Assembly: GCA_021272165.1 (NCBI GenBank)
Contig: JAJSLK010000067.1
Coordinates: 1 to 61,042, forward strand
Length of the DNA stretch: 61,042 bases
From: Methylacidiphilales bacterium
Lineage (GTDB): Bacteria; Verrucomicrobiota; Verrucomicrobiia; Methylacidiphilales; UBA1321
Direction: 5' to 3'
Shown piece by piece: positions 50,117-59,501 of the stretch. Below the pieces are notes generated by a model, which did no database searches, was not told where the DNA came from, and saw only the letters and a program-made list of their open reading frames with translations. Both the position numbers and the translations under genes were made by a program. Each line of letters begins with the position of its first letter. The first letter of the stretch is position 1.

Positions 50117-52231
50117 GTGACCCTCCTGCTTTACATCGTCCTTTGTCTGATGATTCTAACTTGCGTGACGGGCGCAGGCCTGGCGGTGGGGATTTTTTTG
50201 CCGCGTCCATGGGTGGCGCTGTGTCTCGGGCCATGGATCATCACGACGATTTTTTTCGCGATCGAAGGGGTGGTGCCATTAGGGAGACCTGGGATTACAG
50301 CGGGAATTGTGGTCACGCTGTTGTCGGTCTGGCTCATTTTTGAGGCGAACGGCGGGAGTCATTTTCTGACGTCGAGGTTGTCCGAAGAGCGGCGGGAGCA
50401 ATGGCGAAAGGCTTTTGCCTTTTACACCCTGGCCCCGAGAGAAGCCGAGATAACGGGGCGATGGGCCTGGTTCCGGAATTGTTGGAAGCGGCTGAAGATC
50501 GGGCCATATGGCGGAATTTTGATCGTGCTGTTCCTGACGTTTTCCTACGCGATGTGCTGGCGATATCCGTTCCCGAATGTTGATTCGTATTCGGAGAAGA
50601 TCGCGGATCTTTCCTACATCACGAGCTACCTGACGGGAACGGGAGTTCCGGCGCAGGATTACTGGTGCTCCCCTTATCCGAGCATTCAATATTACAGCTT
50701 CCAGCATTATGCTGCGGCGTTGATGGGCCGGGCTTTCCAGATGGGGCCGGGACTGACTTACAACCTGGGATTTTGCCTGTTGATCGCGATGGTTTCGACG
50801 ACAGGGATCGCATCGATTTGTACGATTACGCAGAAATTTTGGGTGAGATGCCTGTGCGGGGCGAATCTGGTTTGGGGTGGGACAGGGATGTCGGGGATCA
50901 TTTACCTGTTCTGCAAGCATGTGGATATCTGGAACAACATGCGGTTCATCAATTGCGCGATCTGCAACCGGGAGCCGTGGGGAATCTGGGTGGCGAATTA
51001 CCAGAAGCAATACATGGCGATGGACCTGCCCGGCGAGCCACTGGCCTATTCGATTTACCTGAGCGATTATCATGCGCCGCTGAGCGGCCTTTATCTGCTT
51101 TTTCTGGGACTACTTCTTATCGGGAGCTACTACCATCCGCTGGCTTGGGAAACGCGGGAAGGTGATTTTCTGCTGGCCGCGGCGGGGGCAACGTTGCCGT
51201 GGTGTCTGGTGGCGAACACCTGGTCGTTTCCGCTGCAGGGTCTGTTGATCGGCGGCTGGGTGATTTATCAGTTGGTGTACGGCCGCCTTTCCTTCCGCGA
51301 GCTGGCGGCGTTGAGCGCCGGCGGCATGGCGGCGCTGCTGGCATGCCTGAATTATCTGAGCCGCTTTCTCCCGGCGACACAGGGTTACAATACGTCGGTC
51401 AAACTGGTGCCGGGCAACGAGCATACGCCGCCGCTTTTATTCATTCTTTTTTTCCTTCCGACGGTTATCACGATCATCATCGGGTTGCTGGCGCTGAGCC
51501 GGGAGATTACATGGGCTGCGGCCTTCTGGCTCTTCATGCTTGTGTTTGTGGAATTCGTTTTCATCGACGATCTCTACAGCGGGACCTTTGACCGGTTCAA
51601 CACGACGTTGAAATGGTGGCCGTGGGTCGCGGCGGGAACGGCTGCCTCACTGGCGCCACTGATCCTCCAGCGGGCCCGAAATCTCCTGCTGGTCATCCCG
51701 GTGGTGATCGCAATGGCCTATCCGCTCTCATTCACCTATGACCTCGGCTATTGGTGGTGGGACCATTGGAGCCATTACCCGGGCGATGATGTTGCGGCCA
51801 TCGGCAACCTGAATGGCGACGCTTTTCTGTTGAAAGACCCGGCCTCGAAGGTTCTTTACCGGCGGCTCAAGGAAGACCCGATCGGCCTGACGATGGAGAG
51901 GCCGGAAGGCGTGGCTTTCACGAACACGACGCTGCTGACGTTGATGGCCGGCCAGCCGAGCTGGCTGGGCTGGCTGGGGCACGAGCAGCTCTGGCGTGGG
52001 GACAGCCCCGACCTTTATGAGCGTTATCAAAAGCAGATGAGCTTTTATGACGGATCGATGACCGATTATTCATGGCTGTGGGCGAACCACATCCGGTATA
52101 TTCTCTGGTATAAGCCGGCAGATACTGATGTCCTACGGCTGAAGATCAACGATCAGATCAAGGATCATTATCACTGGGTGGAAACTTTCTTTGAAAACCG
52201 CGACTCAGGCTACTGGGAGCTTAACCAATAA
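50117..52231 (+). CDS. DUF2298-family polytopic membrane protein
   Basis: The 704-residue protein has about 12-14 membrane helices and a C-terminal soluble part of about 150 residues. The segment VFIDDLYSGTFDRFNTTLKW near residue 480-500 matches the DUF2298 hallmark (acidic, R-x-N-T, F/L-K). The extracytoplasmic loops contain many Trp and Tyr (YCRYPF-like stretches such as CWRYPFPNVDSYSEKIADLS). These proteins resemble GT-C glycosyltransferases that use lipid-linked sugars. The start is a GTG at 50117 with only a weak ribosome binding site. It leads a probable three-gene glycan cluster. Confidence 0.7.
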   Translation: MTLLLYIVLCLMILTCVTGAGLAVGIFLPRPWVALCLGPWIITTIFFAIEGVVPLGRPGITAGIVVTLLSVWLIFEANGGSHFLTSRLSEERREQWRKAFAFYTLAPREAEITGRWAWFRNCWKRLKIGPYGGILIVLFLTFSYAMCWRYPFPNVDSYSEKIADLSYITSYLTGTGVPAQDYWCSPYPSIQYYSFQHYAAALMGRAFQMGPGLTYNLGFCLLIAMVSTTGIASICTITQKFWVRCLCGANLVWGGTGMSGIIYLFCKHVDIWNNMRFINCAICNREPWGIWVANYQKQYMAMDLPGEPLAYSIYLSDYHAPLSGLYLLFLGLLLIGSYYHPLAWETREGDFLLAAAGATLPWCLVANTWSFPLQGLLIGGWVIYQLVYGRLSFRELAALSAGGMAALLACLNYLSRFLPATQGYNTSVKLVPGNEHTPPLLFILFFLPTVITIIIGLLALSREITWAAAFWLFMLVFVEFVFIDDLYSGTFDRFNTTLKWWPWVAAGTAASLAPLILQRARNLLLVIPVVIAMAYPLSFTYDLGYWWWDHWSHYPGDDVAAIGNLNGDAFLLKDPASKVLYRRLKEDPIGLTMERPEGVAFTNTTLLTLMAGQPSWLGWLGHEQLWRGDSPDLYERYQKQMSFYDGSMTDYSWLWANHIRYILWYKPADTDVLRLKINDQIKDHYHWVETFFENRDSGYWELNQ

Positions 52232-52243
52232 TCGAGGGAGTAT

Positions 52244-52945
52244 ATGCAACTGATCCTGATCATTCCTATCTATAACGAAGCGACAGCAATCCCCCTGGTC
52301 ATCGAGGAATGGCACCAGGCGTTGTCCAAAGCGCTGCCCGCCGATTCCTACCGGATTTTGGTGATTGATGACGGGTCGAAGGACCGGACACCGGATGTGC
52401 TGCGCGACCTGCAGACAAAATATCCGGAATTGCTGGTCCATACCCAAAAGAATCAGGGCCATGGCCGGGCCTGCCTGACCGGATACAAGAAGGCGGAGGA
52501 AATGGGGGCGGAATATGTGATGCAGATTGACTCGGACGGGCAATGCAACGCGGTTTATTTCCCGCAATTCTGGGAACGGCGGAAGGAAAGCCCCCTGTAC
52601 GGCCGGCGCTATGAGCGGCTGGACGGGATGGGACGGAAGATCATCAGCCTGACGCTCCGCTTTTGCCTCTATGTCATCACCGGTACGAAACTGCATGACA
52701 CGAATGTGCCCTACCGGCTTTATCCGGTTAAGATGGTGGCGGAGGCGGCCCAGCAAATTCCCCCGACGTTCGATCTGGCTAATATTGCGGTCGCGCTTTA
52801 CCTTGAGCCCGAGGGATTCCATGAAATTCCAATCGATTTCCGGGACCGGGTCGGTGGCGAACCTTCCATTCGTTGGTTCGGTTTTGCCCGAAAAGCAATT
52901 CGGTTATTCCGCGATATCGGCACCCTGAATCTCAAACGGCGATAA
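52244..52945 (+). CDS. Family 2 glycosyltransferase (dolichyl-phosphate-sugar synthase-like)
   Basis: The 233-residue protein is a GT-A fold glycosyltransferase: LILIIPIYNEATAIPLVIEE at the start, VIDDGSKDRTPDVLRDLQ binding the nucleotide, and MQIDSDGQCNAVYFPQFWER with the D-x-D metal site. There are no C-terminal membrane helices. Similar enzymes transfer a sugar to polyprenyl phosphate, which would supply a donor for the DUF2298 protein. It lies 13 bases after the DUF2298 gene, with a GAGGGAG ribosome binding site, and three bases before glf. Confidence 0.85.
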   Translation: MQLILIIPIYNEATAIPLVIEEWHQALSKALPADSYRILVIDDGSKDRTPDVLRDLQTKYPELLVHTQKNQGHGRACLTGYKKAEEMGAEYVMQIDSDGQCNAVYFPQFWERRKESPLYGRRYERLDGMGRKIISLTLRFCLYVITGTKLHDTNVPYRLYPVKMVAEAAQQIPPTFDLANIAVALYLEPEGFHEIPIDFRDRVGGEPSIRWFGFARKAIRLFRDIGTLNLKRR

Positions 52946-52948
52946 ACC

Positions 52949-54094
52949 ATGGAACATTACGACTATCTCATCGTCGGCGCTGGTTTGTCAGGAATGGTGA
53001 CGGCGGAACAGCTTTCGCTGAAGGGTCGATCCTGCCTGATCATCGACCAGCGTTCGCACCTGGGCGGGAACTGCTTCGACAAGCCCGACAAGAACGGCGT
53101 GATGTACCATGTCTACGGGCCCCATTATTTCCGGACATCAGTGCCCCGCGTGCGCGAATATCTTTCCCGCTTCACCGAATGGCGGGCTGCCAGCTACCGG
53201 ATCAAGGTCAATAGCCAGGGTCGGCTTTGGAGTTTTCCGATCAACCTGGAATCGTATGAGGAATGGCTCGGCAAACCGGCGACGGAAGAGGACTTCAAAA
53301 GCTATCTGGCCGGATTGCCAAAGCTGTCATCGATCAATAACTCCCGCGATGTGATCGTGAATGCAGTGGGCGAGGAGTTCTTCAACCTGTTTTACAAGGG
53401 CTACACGCGAAAACAATGGGGCCGGGCGGCGGAAACGCTCGACGCCTCGGTTACCAAGAGGATTCCGATCCGGACCTGTCGCGATGACCGCTACTTTTCG
53501 GACGATTTTCAGGCGCTGCCGAAGTTTGGTTACACGCACATGTTTTACAGAATTTGGGAGGCGATCAAGCGACAGTGCCCGGCCTCGCATATGCAGCTCG
53601 ACACCAGCCTGAAGGACATCCGTAAATCAAAGCAGATCGCCTACGACCACCTGCTTTATTCCGGGCCGCTGGATGAATATTTTGACTCGCGGCTGGGCGA
53701 GCTTCCCTATCGCAGCCTGCGATTTTCGCTGGAATGCATTGGACCGGACAAGCTGAACAACCCGGACCATCCCGGATTTGCCCAGCCGGCGCTTCAGGTG
53801 AATTATGCGGGTGACGAAGCCTTCACCCGCTCAGTGGAGGTCAAGCATATCACCGGGCAGATCACGCCCTACACGAATCAGGTCTGGGAATTTCCGCAGG
53901 AATACGAGAAGGGAAAGAACGAGCCCTACTACCCGGTGCCTTATGACGAGGCGCAGGCCCTGGCGCAGAAATATCTGGCGATGGCAAAGGCTGAGCCGAA
54001 CACGACTTTCCTCGGGCGGATGGCGCTTTATCGCTACATCAACATGGACCAGGTGGTCAATGAAGCGCTGCAGGTAAGCGAGACGCTGAAATAA
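52949..54094 (+). CDS. glf: UDP-galactopyranose mutase
   Basis: The 381-residue flavoenzyme interconverts UDP-galactopyranose and UDP-galactofuranose. The FAD-binding start YDYLIVGAGLSGMVTAEQLS, the HLGGNCFDKPDKNGVMYHVY segment, EFFNLFYKGYTRKQWGRAAE and RFSLECIGPDKLNN are recognisable. Its presence indicates that the organism puts galactofuranose in a surface glycan, probably using the neighbouring glycosyltransferase genes. It is directly after the GT2 gene (three-base gap). No RfaH or similar regulator is nearby. Confidence 0.9.
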   Translation: MEHYDYLIVGAGLSGMVTAEQLSLKGRSCLIIDQRSHLGGNCFDKPDKNGVMYHVYGPHYFRTSVPRVREYLSRFTEWRAASYRIKVNSQGRLWSFPINLESYEEWLGKPATEEDFKSYLAGLPKLSSINNSRDVIVNAVGEEFFNLFYKGYTRKQWGRAAETLDASVTKRIPIRTCRDDRYFSDDFQALPKFGYTHMFYRIWEAIKRQCPASHMQLDTSLKDIRKSKQIAYDHLLYSGPLDEYFDSRLGELPYRSLRFSLECIGPDKLNNPDHPGFAQPALQVNYAGDEAFTRSVEVKHITGQITPYTNQVWEFPQEYEKGKNEPYYPVPYDEAQALAQKYLAMAKAEPNTTFLGRMALYRYINMDQVVNEALQVSETLK

Positions 54095-54112
54095 AACAAG
54101 GCGCCTCCAGCC

Positions 54113-54141
54113 TTGACCTGGCTTTGGGAGAGGCCTTCTAT
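54113..54141 (+). promoter_or_regulatory. Candidate promoter for the RND efflux operon
   Basis: TTGACC (54113) is followed after 17 bases by TTCTAT (54136). The transcript would start near 54148, about 30 bases before the ATG at 54177. Confidence 0.4.
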
Positions 54142-54176
54142 GGTTCATGTCGCCTTTTGGTCGATTTCATTTACCT

Positions 54177-55355
54177 ATGAAGCGAATTTATCTGAATGGT
54201 TCCTGGGTTTTGTTTCTTGTCCTGCTGATTCTAACGAGTTGTTCCAAGAAGGAGGAGACCGCTCCCGCGGGGCCCCCTGTCGTGCTGGTGGCGGAGGCGA
54301 CCCAGCAAAACATCCCAATTTTCGGCGAGGCGATTGCGACGCTGGAAGGATCAACCACGACCCAGATTCACTCGCAGGTCACCGGGTACCTGATCAAGCA
54401 GGATTATACCCAAGGTGCGCAGGTCAACCAGGGCGACCCGCTTTTTGAAATCGATCCGAAGACTTTTCAGGCCGACCTGGACAAGGCGCAGGCGAACCTG
54501 GCCAGTGCCCAGGCGAGTTTGGATCGGTCGAATCAGGATCTGGCCCGGTACGCGGCGCTGGTGAAGAGCGGGGCGGTCAGCGTGCAGGAGTATCAGAATC
54601 AGGTGCAGACGAACATTTCGGCCAAGGCGAATGTCGATGGCGCGCAGGCCTCGGTGACGACGGCGCAGATCAATCTCGGCTACACGAAGATCACCGCGCC
54701 GATCAGCGGCATTGCCGGCAACGCCGTGGCGCAACTGGGCGACCTGATCAGCCCAAGCACGACCCTGACCACGATGTCGACGGTCGATCCGATCAAGGTG
54801 CAGTTCACGGTTTCGGAGCAGTTTTATCTGAATAATGCCGACCGGCTGTCCCAGGCTTCGGCGGTGCCGCTGGAGAAGAGACCGGCGAGCATCGAGCTTC
54901 TGCTGCCTGACGGGACGCTTTACGCCCATAAGGGACGGTTTGATTATGTTGATCGCCAAATCCAGACCTCCACCGGCGTCATCACCCTCTACGCGCTGTT
55001 TCCCAACCCGGAAAACCTTCTGCGTCCCGGCCAGTACGCCAAGATTCGCGCGGTGACGCAGAAGATCAACGACGCCGTGCTGATTCCGCAGCGGGCGGTG
55101 AATGAGTTGCAGGGTCTTAACCAGGTGATCGTGATCAAGCCGGGCAATATCGTGGAGGTCCGCAACGTGGAGCTGGGCGACAAGGTCGGACTGCTTTGGG
55201 TTGTGACGGCAGGATTGCAGCCGGGAGAAAAAGTGGTGGTGGAAGGAATCCAGAAATGTCAGCCGGGCGAGGTCATTACGCCGGAGCCTTATGTTCCCGA
55301 TACGCCTTCGCCGACGCCCGATCCGAATGCTGCGGCGCCGCTCAATAATTCGTAA
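54177..55355 (+). CDS. RND efflux system periplasmic adaptor lipoprotein
   Basis: The 392-residue protein is a membrane fusion protein. The signal MKRIYLNGSWVLFLVLLILT ends in a lipobox L-T-S-C, so it is lipid-anchored on the outer face of the inner membrane. The hairpin with LDKAQANLASAQASLDRSNQ and the lipoyl and barrel domains (INLGYTKITAPISGIAGNAV, LRPGQYAKIRAV) follow. It bridges the pump to an outer membrane channel. The start at 54177 is preferred because it places the signal at the N-terminus. The pump gene follows after nine bases. No TolC-like gene is present. Confidence 0.92.
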   Translation: MKRIYLNGSWVLFLVLLILTSCSKKEETAPAGPPVVLVAEATQQNIPIFGEAIATLEGSTTTQIHSQVTGYLIKQDYTQGAQVNQGDPLFEIDPKTFQADLDKAQANLASAQASLDRSNQDLARYAALVKSGAVSVQEYQNQVQTNISAKANVDGAQASVTTAQINLGYTKITAPISGIAGNAVAQLGDLISPSTTLTTMSTVDPIKVQFTVSEQFYLNNADRLSQASAVPLEKRPASIELLLPDGTLYAHKGRFDYVDRQIQTSTGVITLYALFPNPENLLRPGQYAKIRAVTQKINDAVLIPQRAVNELQGLNQVIVIKPGNIVEVRNVELGDKVGLLWVVTAGLQPGEKVVVEGIQKCQPGEVITPEPYVPDTPSPTPDPNAAAPLNNS

Positions 55356-55364
55356 AGCCGCGCC

Positions 55365-58300
55365 ATGGCCTCCTTTTTTATCAATCGACCCATCGTCGCG
55401 ATTGTCATCGCCATCGTGACGGTGATCATCGGTCTGGTGTCGATGCTCGAATTGCCGATTGCGCAATTCCCCAACATCGTGCCACCGGAAGTGCAGGTGA
55501 AGTCGACCTACGTGGGTGCGGATGCATTGACGGTCGAGCAGTCGGTGGCGACTCCGATCGAGCAGCAGATGAGCGGCGTCGACAACATGAATTACATGTA
55601 TTCGGTCAACGCGAACAATGGCCAATCGACGTTGACCGTGAACTTCGACGTAAAGACCGACCCGAATACGGATCAGATCCTGGCGCAGATGCGTTCCTCA
55701 CAGGCGAGTTCGCAGTTGCCGACGCAGGTGAGCAACTACGGGGTGACGGTGCAGAAATCGACCTCGTCGCCAATGATGCTTTTCGCGCTCTACTCGCCGC
55801 ATGGCACCTACGACAACATCTTCCTGGCAAACTACGCCTATATCAATTTCAACGATGCGCTGACGCGTGTGCCAGGCATCGCGAGCGTGACGATTTTCGG
55901 CGCCGGCCAGTACGCGATGCGGATCTGGGTGAACCCGGACGTGCTGGCCCGACGCAATATCACGGTCAGCGAGATCATCTCGGCGATCCAGAAGCAGAAC
56001 ACGGTCAATCCCGCCGGTCAGATCGGCGCGCAGCCGGTGCCGCCGGGACAGGAGTTCACTTATACGGTGCGGGCCCAGGGACGGCTGACGACTCCGGAGG
56101 ACTTCGGGAACATTATCCTCAAGGCCAACGAGGACGGTTCGCTGGTGCGGATACGCGATGTGGCGCGGGTCGAGTTGGGGGCGCAGACCTATAACATGAT
56201 TGGCCGGTTCAAGGGCAGGCCCGCGGCGATTGTTGCGCTTTATCAATTGCCAGGTTCGAACGCCTTGGAGGCGGCGCAGGGTGCAAAGAAATTGATGGCT
56301 GATCTGGAGAAGCGTTTCCCGATCGACATGAAATGCGACGTGGCGCTCGACACAACGCTGGCCGTGAGCGCGGGCATGCATGACATCGAGAAGACTTTGT
56401 TTGAGGCTTTGTTCCTCGTGGTACTGGTGGTCTATGTCTTTTTGCAGGGCTGGCGCGCGACGTTGATTCCGCTGATTGCGGTCCCGGTGTCATTGATCGG
56501 GACGTTTGCGTTTTTCCCGATGTTTGGTTTTTCGATCAATACGCTTTCACTTTTTGGACTGGTACTGGCGATTGGTCTCGTGGTGGACGACGCGATTGTC
56601 GTGGTGGAAGCCGTGGAGCATCACATCGAGAAAGGCCTGTCGCCGAAGGAGGCCGCATTGCAGGCCATGCATGAGGTTTCGGGGCCGGTTGTGGCCATTG
56701 CGCTGATTTTGTCGGCGGTGTTCGTGCCGACGATTTTCATTCCCGGAATCACCGGACGGCTTTACCAGCAGTTCGCCGTGACGATTGCGATTTCGGTGCT
56801 GATTTCGGCTTTCAACGCGCTGACGCTGAGTCCTGCGCTTTCGGCCATGCTTTTACAGCCGCGCACCGAAAGCCGGGGGTTGCAGGGAATGTTTTTTCGC
56901 TGGTTCAACCGGGTCTTTGGCGCGGCTACGAATGCCTATGTGTTGCTGAGCGGATTCATCATCCGAAAGATGGTGATTGCGGGAATCGTGTTGATCATCG
57001 CGGTGGCCGGGATCTGGCTGACGAACAAACAACTGGCGCCGGGCTTCATCAATCAGGAGGACCAGGGCTACGCCTTTGCGGTGGTGACCTTGCCTCCGGC
57101 GGCCTCACTGCAGCGGACCGATGAAGTCTGCAAGAAAGTGGAGGATCTGGTGGCGAAGGTCCCCGGCGTGGCGAGTTGCACGACGGTGGTTGGATACAAC
57201 CTGATCAGCGCGGTGCAGAACACCTACAGCGGCTTTTTCTTCATTACGCTTAAGCCGTGGGATGAGCGTTATCAGCTGTCGAATCTCAAGGAAGAAAACG
57301 CACGGGCGGTCTTTACCCATCTCAACGAACAAATCAGAACATTGCCGGAATGCGTGGGCTTTGCCTTTCCGCCTCCGCCGATTCCGGGTATTGGCACGGC
57401 GGGCGGCGTGACCTTTGTGCTCCAGGACCGTGCGGGCAAGGACGTGCAGTTCCTGGAGGACAATCTGACCAAGTATCTCGACGCGGTAAGGAAGCGTCCC
57501 GAGATCGCCTCGGCGCAAAGTCCATTTAACGCCGACGTCCCGCAGCGCTTCGTCAACGTCGACAAGGAGCGGGTGCTGAAGCAGGGCGTGGAGCTGTCGA
57601 GCGTTTACCAGACGATCCAGACGTTCATGGGCGGGGCATTCATCAATTACTTCAACCGCTTCGGCCGGCAATGGCAGGTTTACGTGCAGGCGGAAGGACC
57701 GTTCCGCACCCAAGGAAAATATCTCGGGCAGTTTTATGTGCGAAATGAGACAGGCGGAGCGGTGCCGTTGAGCACGCTGACGCATATTACGGATACGTCG
57801 GGGCCGGAATTCACCCAGCGCTTCAATCTTTTCCGGTCGGCGCAAATTAACGCCTTTGCCAAGCCGGGCTATAGCGATGCGCAGGTGATGGCGGCGATGG
57901 AGGAGGTTTTCAAGCAGACCATGCCGCCCGAGATGGGCTACTCCTATATGGGGATGTCGTTCCAGGAACAGGTCGCGGCGCAGGGCGTGCCACCGGCGGC
58001 GATTTTCGCGCTGTCGCTGCTGTTCGTATTCCTGATTCTGGCGGCGCTTTATGAAAGCTGGTCGCTGCCATTCAGCGTATTGCTGAGCCTGCCCATTGCG
58101 GTGATCGGCGCCTTTCTGGCTTTGTGGGCGAGGTCGATGGAAAACAACGCCTACGCACAGATCGGGATGATCATGCTCATCGGCCTGGCCGCCAAGAACG
58201 CGATCCTGATCGTCGAATTTTCGCGCATGGAATTTCACAAGGGCAAGCCGCTGATGGAAGCGGCGCTGGAAGGCGCGCGGTTGCGGTTGCGGCCGATCCT

Positions 58301-58538
58301 GATGACCTCGTTTGCCTTTATCCTGGGCTGCGTGCCTCTGGTCATCGCGCTGGGGGCGGGGGCGGTATCGCGGCAGATTCTCGGCACCACGGTGGTGGGC
58401 GGTATGCTTTTCGCTTCGTTTTTTGCAATTTTTCTCGTCCCGGCTAGCTTTTACGCCATGGAGTCTCTGATCCAGGAGAAGCCTGAGGCGGAACCAAAGG
58501 AACCGGCAGAACCGGCGGCGTCCGCCCCGTCGGAATAG
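55365..58538 (+). CDS. RND multidrug efflux transporter, HAE1 (AcrB/MexB) family
   Basis: The 1057-residue pump is proton-driven and has the typical 12 membrane helices with two large periplasmic loops. Segments include FFINRPIVAIVIAIVTVIIG at the start, TLFGLVLAIGLVVDDAIVVV-like helix 4 (SLFGLVLAIGLVVDDAIVVV, with the Asp pair needed for proton relay) and IGLAAKNAILIVEFSRMEFH in helix 10. Length and pattern match HAE1 pumps that export drugs, bile salts and dyes. Its operon has the adaptor before it and an SDR gene after (nine-base gap). A regulator is not visible. Confidence 0.93.
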   Translation: MASFFINRPIVAIVIAIVTVIIGLVSMLELPIAQFPNIVPPEVQVKSTYVGADALTVEQSVATPIEQQMSGVDNMNYMYSVNANNGQSTLTVNFDVKTDPNTDQILAQMRSSQASSQLPTQVSNYGVTVQKSTSSPMMLFALYSPHGTYDNIFLANYAYINFNDALTRVPGIASVTIFGAGQYAMRIWVNPDVLARRNITVSEIISAIQKQNTVNPAGQIGAQPVPPGQEFTYTVRAQGRLTTPEDFGNIILKANEDGSLVRIRDVARVELGAQTYNMIGRFKGRPAAIVALYQLPGSNALEAAQGAKKLMADLEKRFPIDMKCDVALDTTLAVSAGMHDIEKTLFEALFLVVLVVYVFLQGWRATLIPLIAVPVSLIGTFAFFPMFGFSINTLSLFGLVLAIGLVVDDAIVVVEAVEHHIEKGLSPKEAALQAMHEVSGPVVAIALILSAVFVPTIFIPGITGRLYQQFAVTIAISVLISAFNALTLSPALSAMLLQPRTESRGLQGMFFRWFNRVFGAATNAYVLLSGFIIRKMVIAGIVLIIAVAGIWLTNKQLAPGFINQEDQGYAFAVVTLPPAASLQRTDEVCKKVEDLVAKVPGVASCTTVVGYNLISAVQNTYSGFFFITLKPWDERYQLSNLKEENARAVFTHLNEQIRTLPECVGFAFPPPPIPGIGTAGGVTFVLQDRAGKDVQFLEDNLTKYLDAVRKRPEIASAQSPFNADVPQRFVNVDKERVLKQGVELSSVYQTIQTFMGGAFINYFNRFGRQWQVYVQAEGPFRTQGKYLGQFYVRNETGGAVPLSTLTHITDTSGPEFTQRFNLFRSAQINAFAKPGYSDAQVMAAMEEVFKQTMPPEMGYSYMGMSFQEQVAAQGVPPAAIFALSLLFVFLILAALYESWSLPFSVLLSLPIAVIGAFLALWARSMENNAYAQIGMIMLIGLAAKNAILIVEFSRMEFHKGKPLMEAALEGARLRLRPILMTSFAFILGCVPLVIALGAGAVSRQILGTTVVGGMLFASFFAIFLVPASFYAMESLIQEKPEAEPKEPAEPAASAPSE

Positions 58539-58547
58539 GAGGAAATC

Positions 58548-59321
58548 ATGAACACGAGTCTCAAGGGAAAAGTCGCGATTGTCACCGGCGGTAACAGCGG
58601 CATCGGTTTATCCGTGGTGCTGGAATTGGCCCGGCAGGGCGCGAACATTGTTATTGATTATGTAGCGCATCCGGAAGCGACGGATGAACTGGTGAAACAG
58701 GTCATGGCGCTCGGTGACCAGGCTGTCGGCGTGAAAGCGGATGTGAGCAAAGTCGATGATCTCAAACTCCTGATCAATACCGCGGTCGATAAATTCGGGC
58801 GGGTTGACATCATGGTGAACAACGCGGGAGTCGAAACGCGGACATCGGTGCTCGACACGACGGAAGACCAATACGAGCGGGTGCTTTCGATCAATCTCAA
58901 GAGCGCGTTTTTCGGCACGCAACTGGCCGCGCAACAGATGATCAAGCAGGGCGGCGGAGGACGAATCATCAATATCACGTCGGTGCATGAGGATTGGCCG
59001 ATGCCGGGCAACACGGCCTATTGTCTTTCCAAGGGCGGGATGCGGATGCTGACGCGGACGGCGGGGGTGGAACTGGCGCCGCACAACATCCTGGTGGTGG
59101 GGGTGGGGCCGGGGGCGGTGGCGACGCCGATCAATCTGGGGACGATGAACGATCCGGCGCTGCTGCAGAAGCTGGACGCGGCGATTCCTCTGGGACGAAT
59201 GGCGAAGCCGGAGGAGATCGGGAGCGTGGTGGCGTTCCTGGCCGGGGCCGGGGCGAGCTACATCACGGCGACGACGATTTTTGCCGACGGCGGGATCATG
59301 CAGAGCAGCCCGGGATTGTAG
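58548..59321 (+). CDS. Short-chain dehydrogenase/reductase (SDR, glucose-1-dehydrogenase-like)
   Basis: The 257-residue enzyme is a classical SDR. The cofactor motif VAIVTGGNSGIGLSVVLELA is at residues 9-28, NNAG near 90, and the catalytic Ser...Tyr-x3-Lys is in NITSVHEDWPMPGNTAYCLS with the Lys just after. The C-terminal MAKPEEIGSVVAFLAG and TIFADGGIM are typical of glucose-1-dehydrogenase-like members. A ribosome binding site (GGAGGAAA) lies before the ATG. It is probably co-transcribed with the pump genes. The substrate is not determined by sequence. Confidence 0.88.
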   Translation: MNTSLKGKVAIVTGGNSGIGLSVVLELARQGANIVIDYVAHPEATDELVKQVMALGDQAVGVKADVSKVDDLKLLINTAVDKFGRVDIMVNNAGVETRTSVLDTTEDQYERVLSINLKSAFFGTQLAAQQMIKQGGGGRIINITSVHEDWPMPGNTAYCLSKGGMRMLTRTAGVELAPHNILVVGVGPGAVATPINLGTMNDPALLQKLDAAIPLGRMAKPEEIGSVVAFLAGAGASYITATTIFADGGIMQSSPGL

Positions 59322-59501
59322 ATTCCGGGCCGCCCGATGGCGGCGGGAGAAATTTTGGCTAAATGGCCTTTGCCGATTTTGTGACTTAATCGTTGGTAGG
59401 ATTGAAGTGAGCAGGGCTTCATCGTGGGGTCATTTTACAGGGCGGGAAACATGAATATGTTAACGCCAGGGAGGAATGGATCTTAACCCTGGAGGACTCC
59501 A

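Noticed and set aside
54096..54116. Inverted repeat CAAGGCGCCTCCAGCCTTG as a terminator after glf
   Set aside because: The stem is only five to six bases with no T tract, and it overlaps the -35 element of the RND promoter, so a terminator role is not supported.
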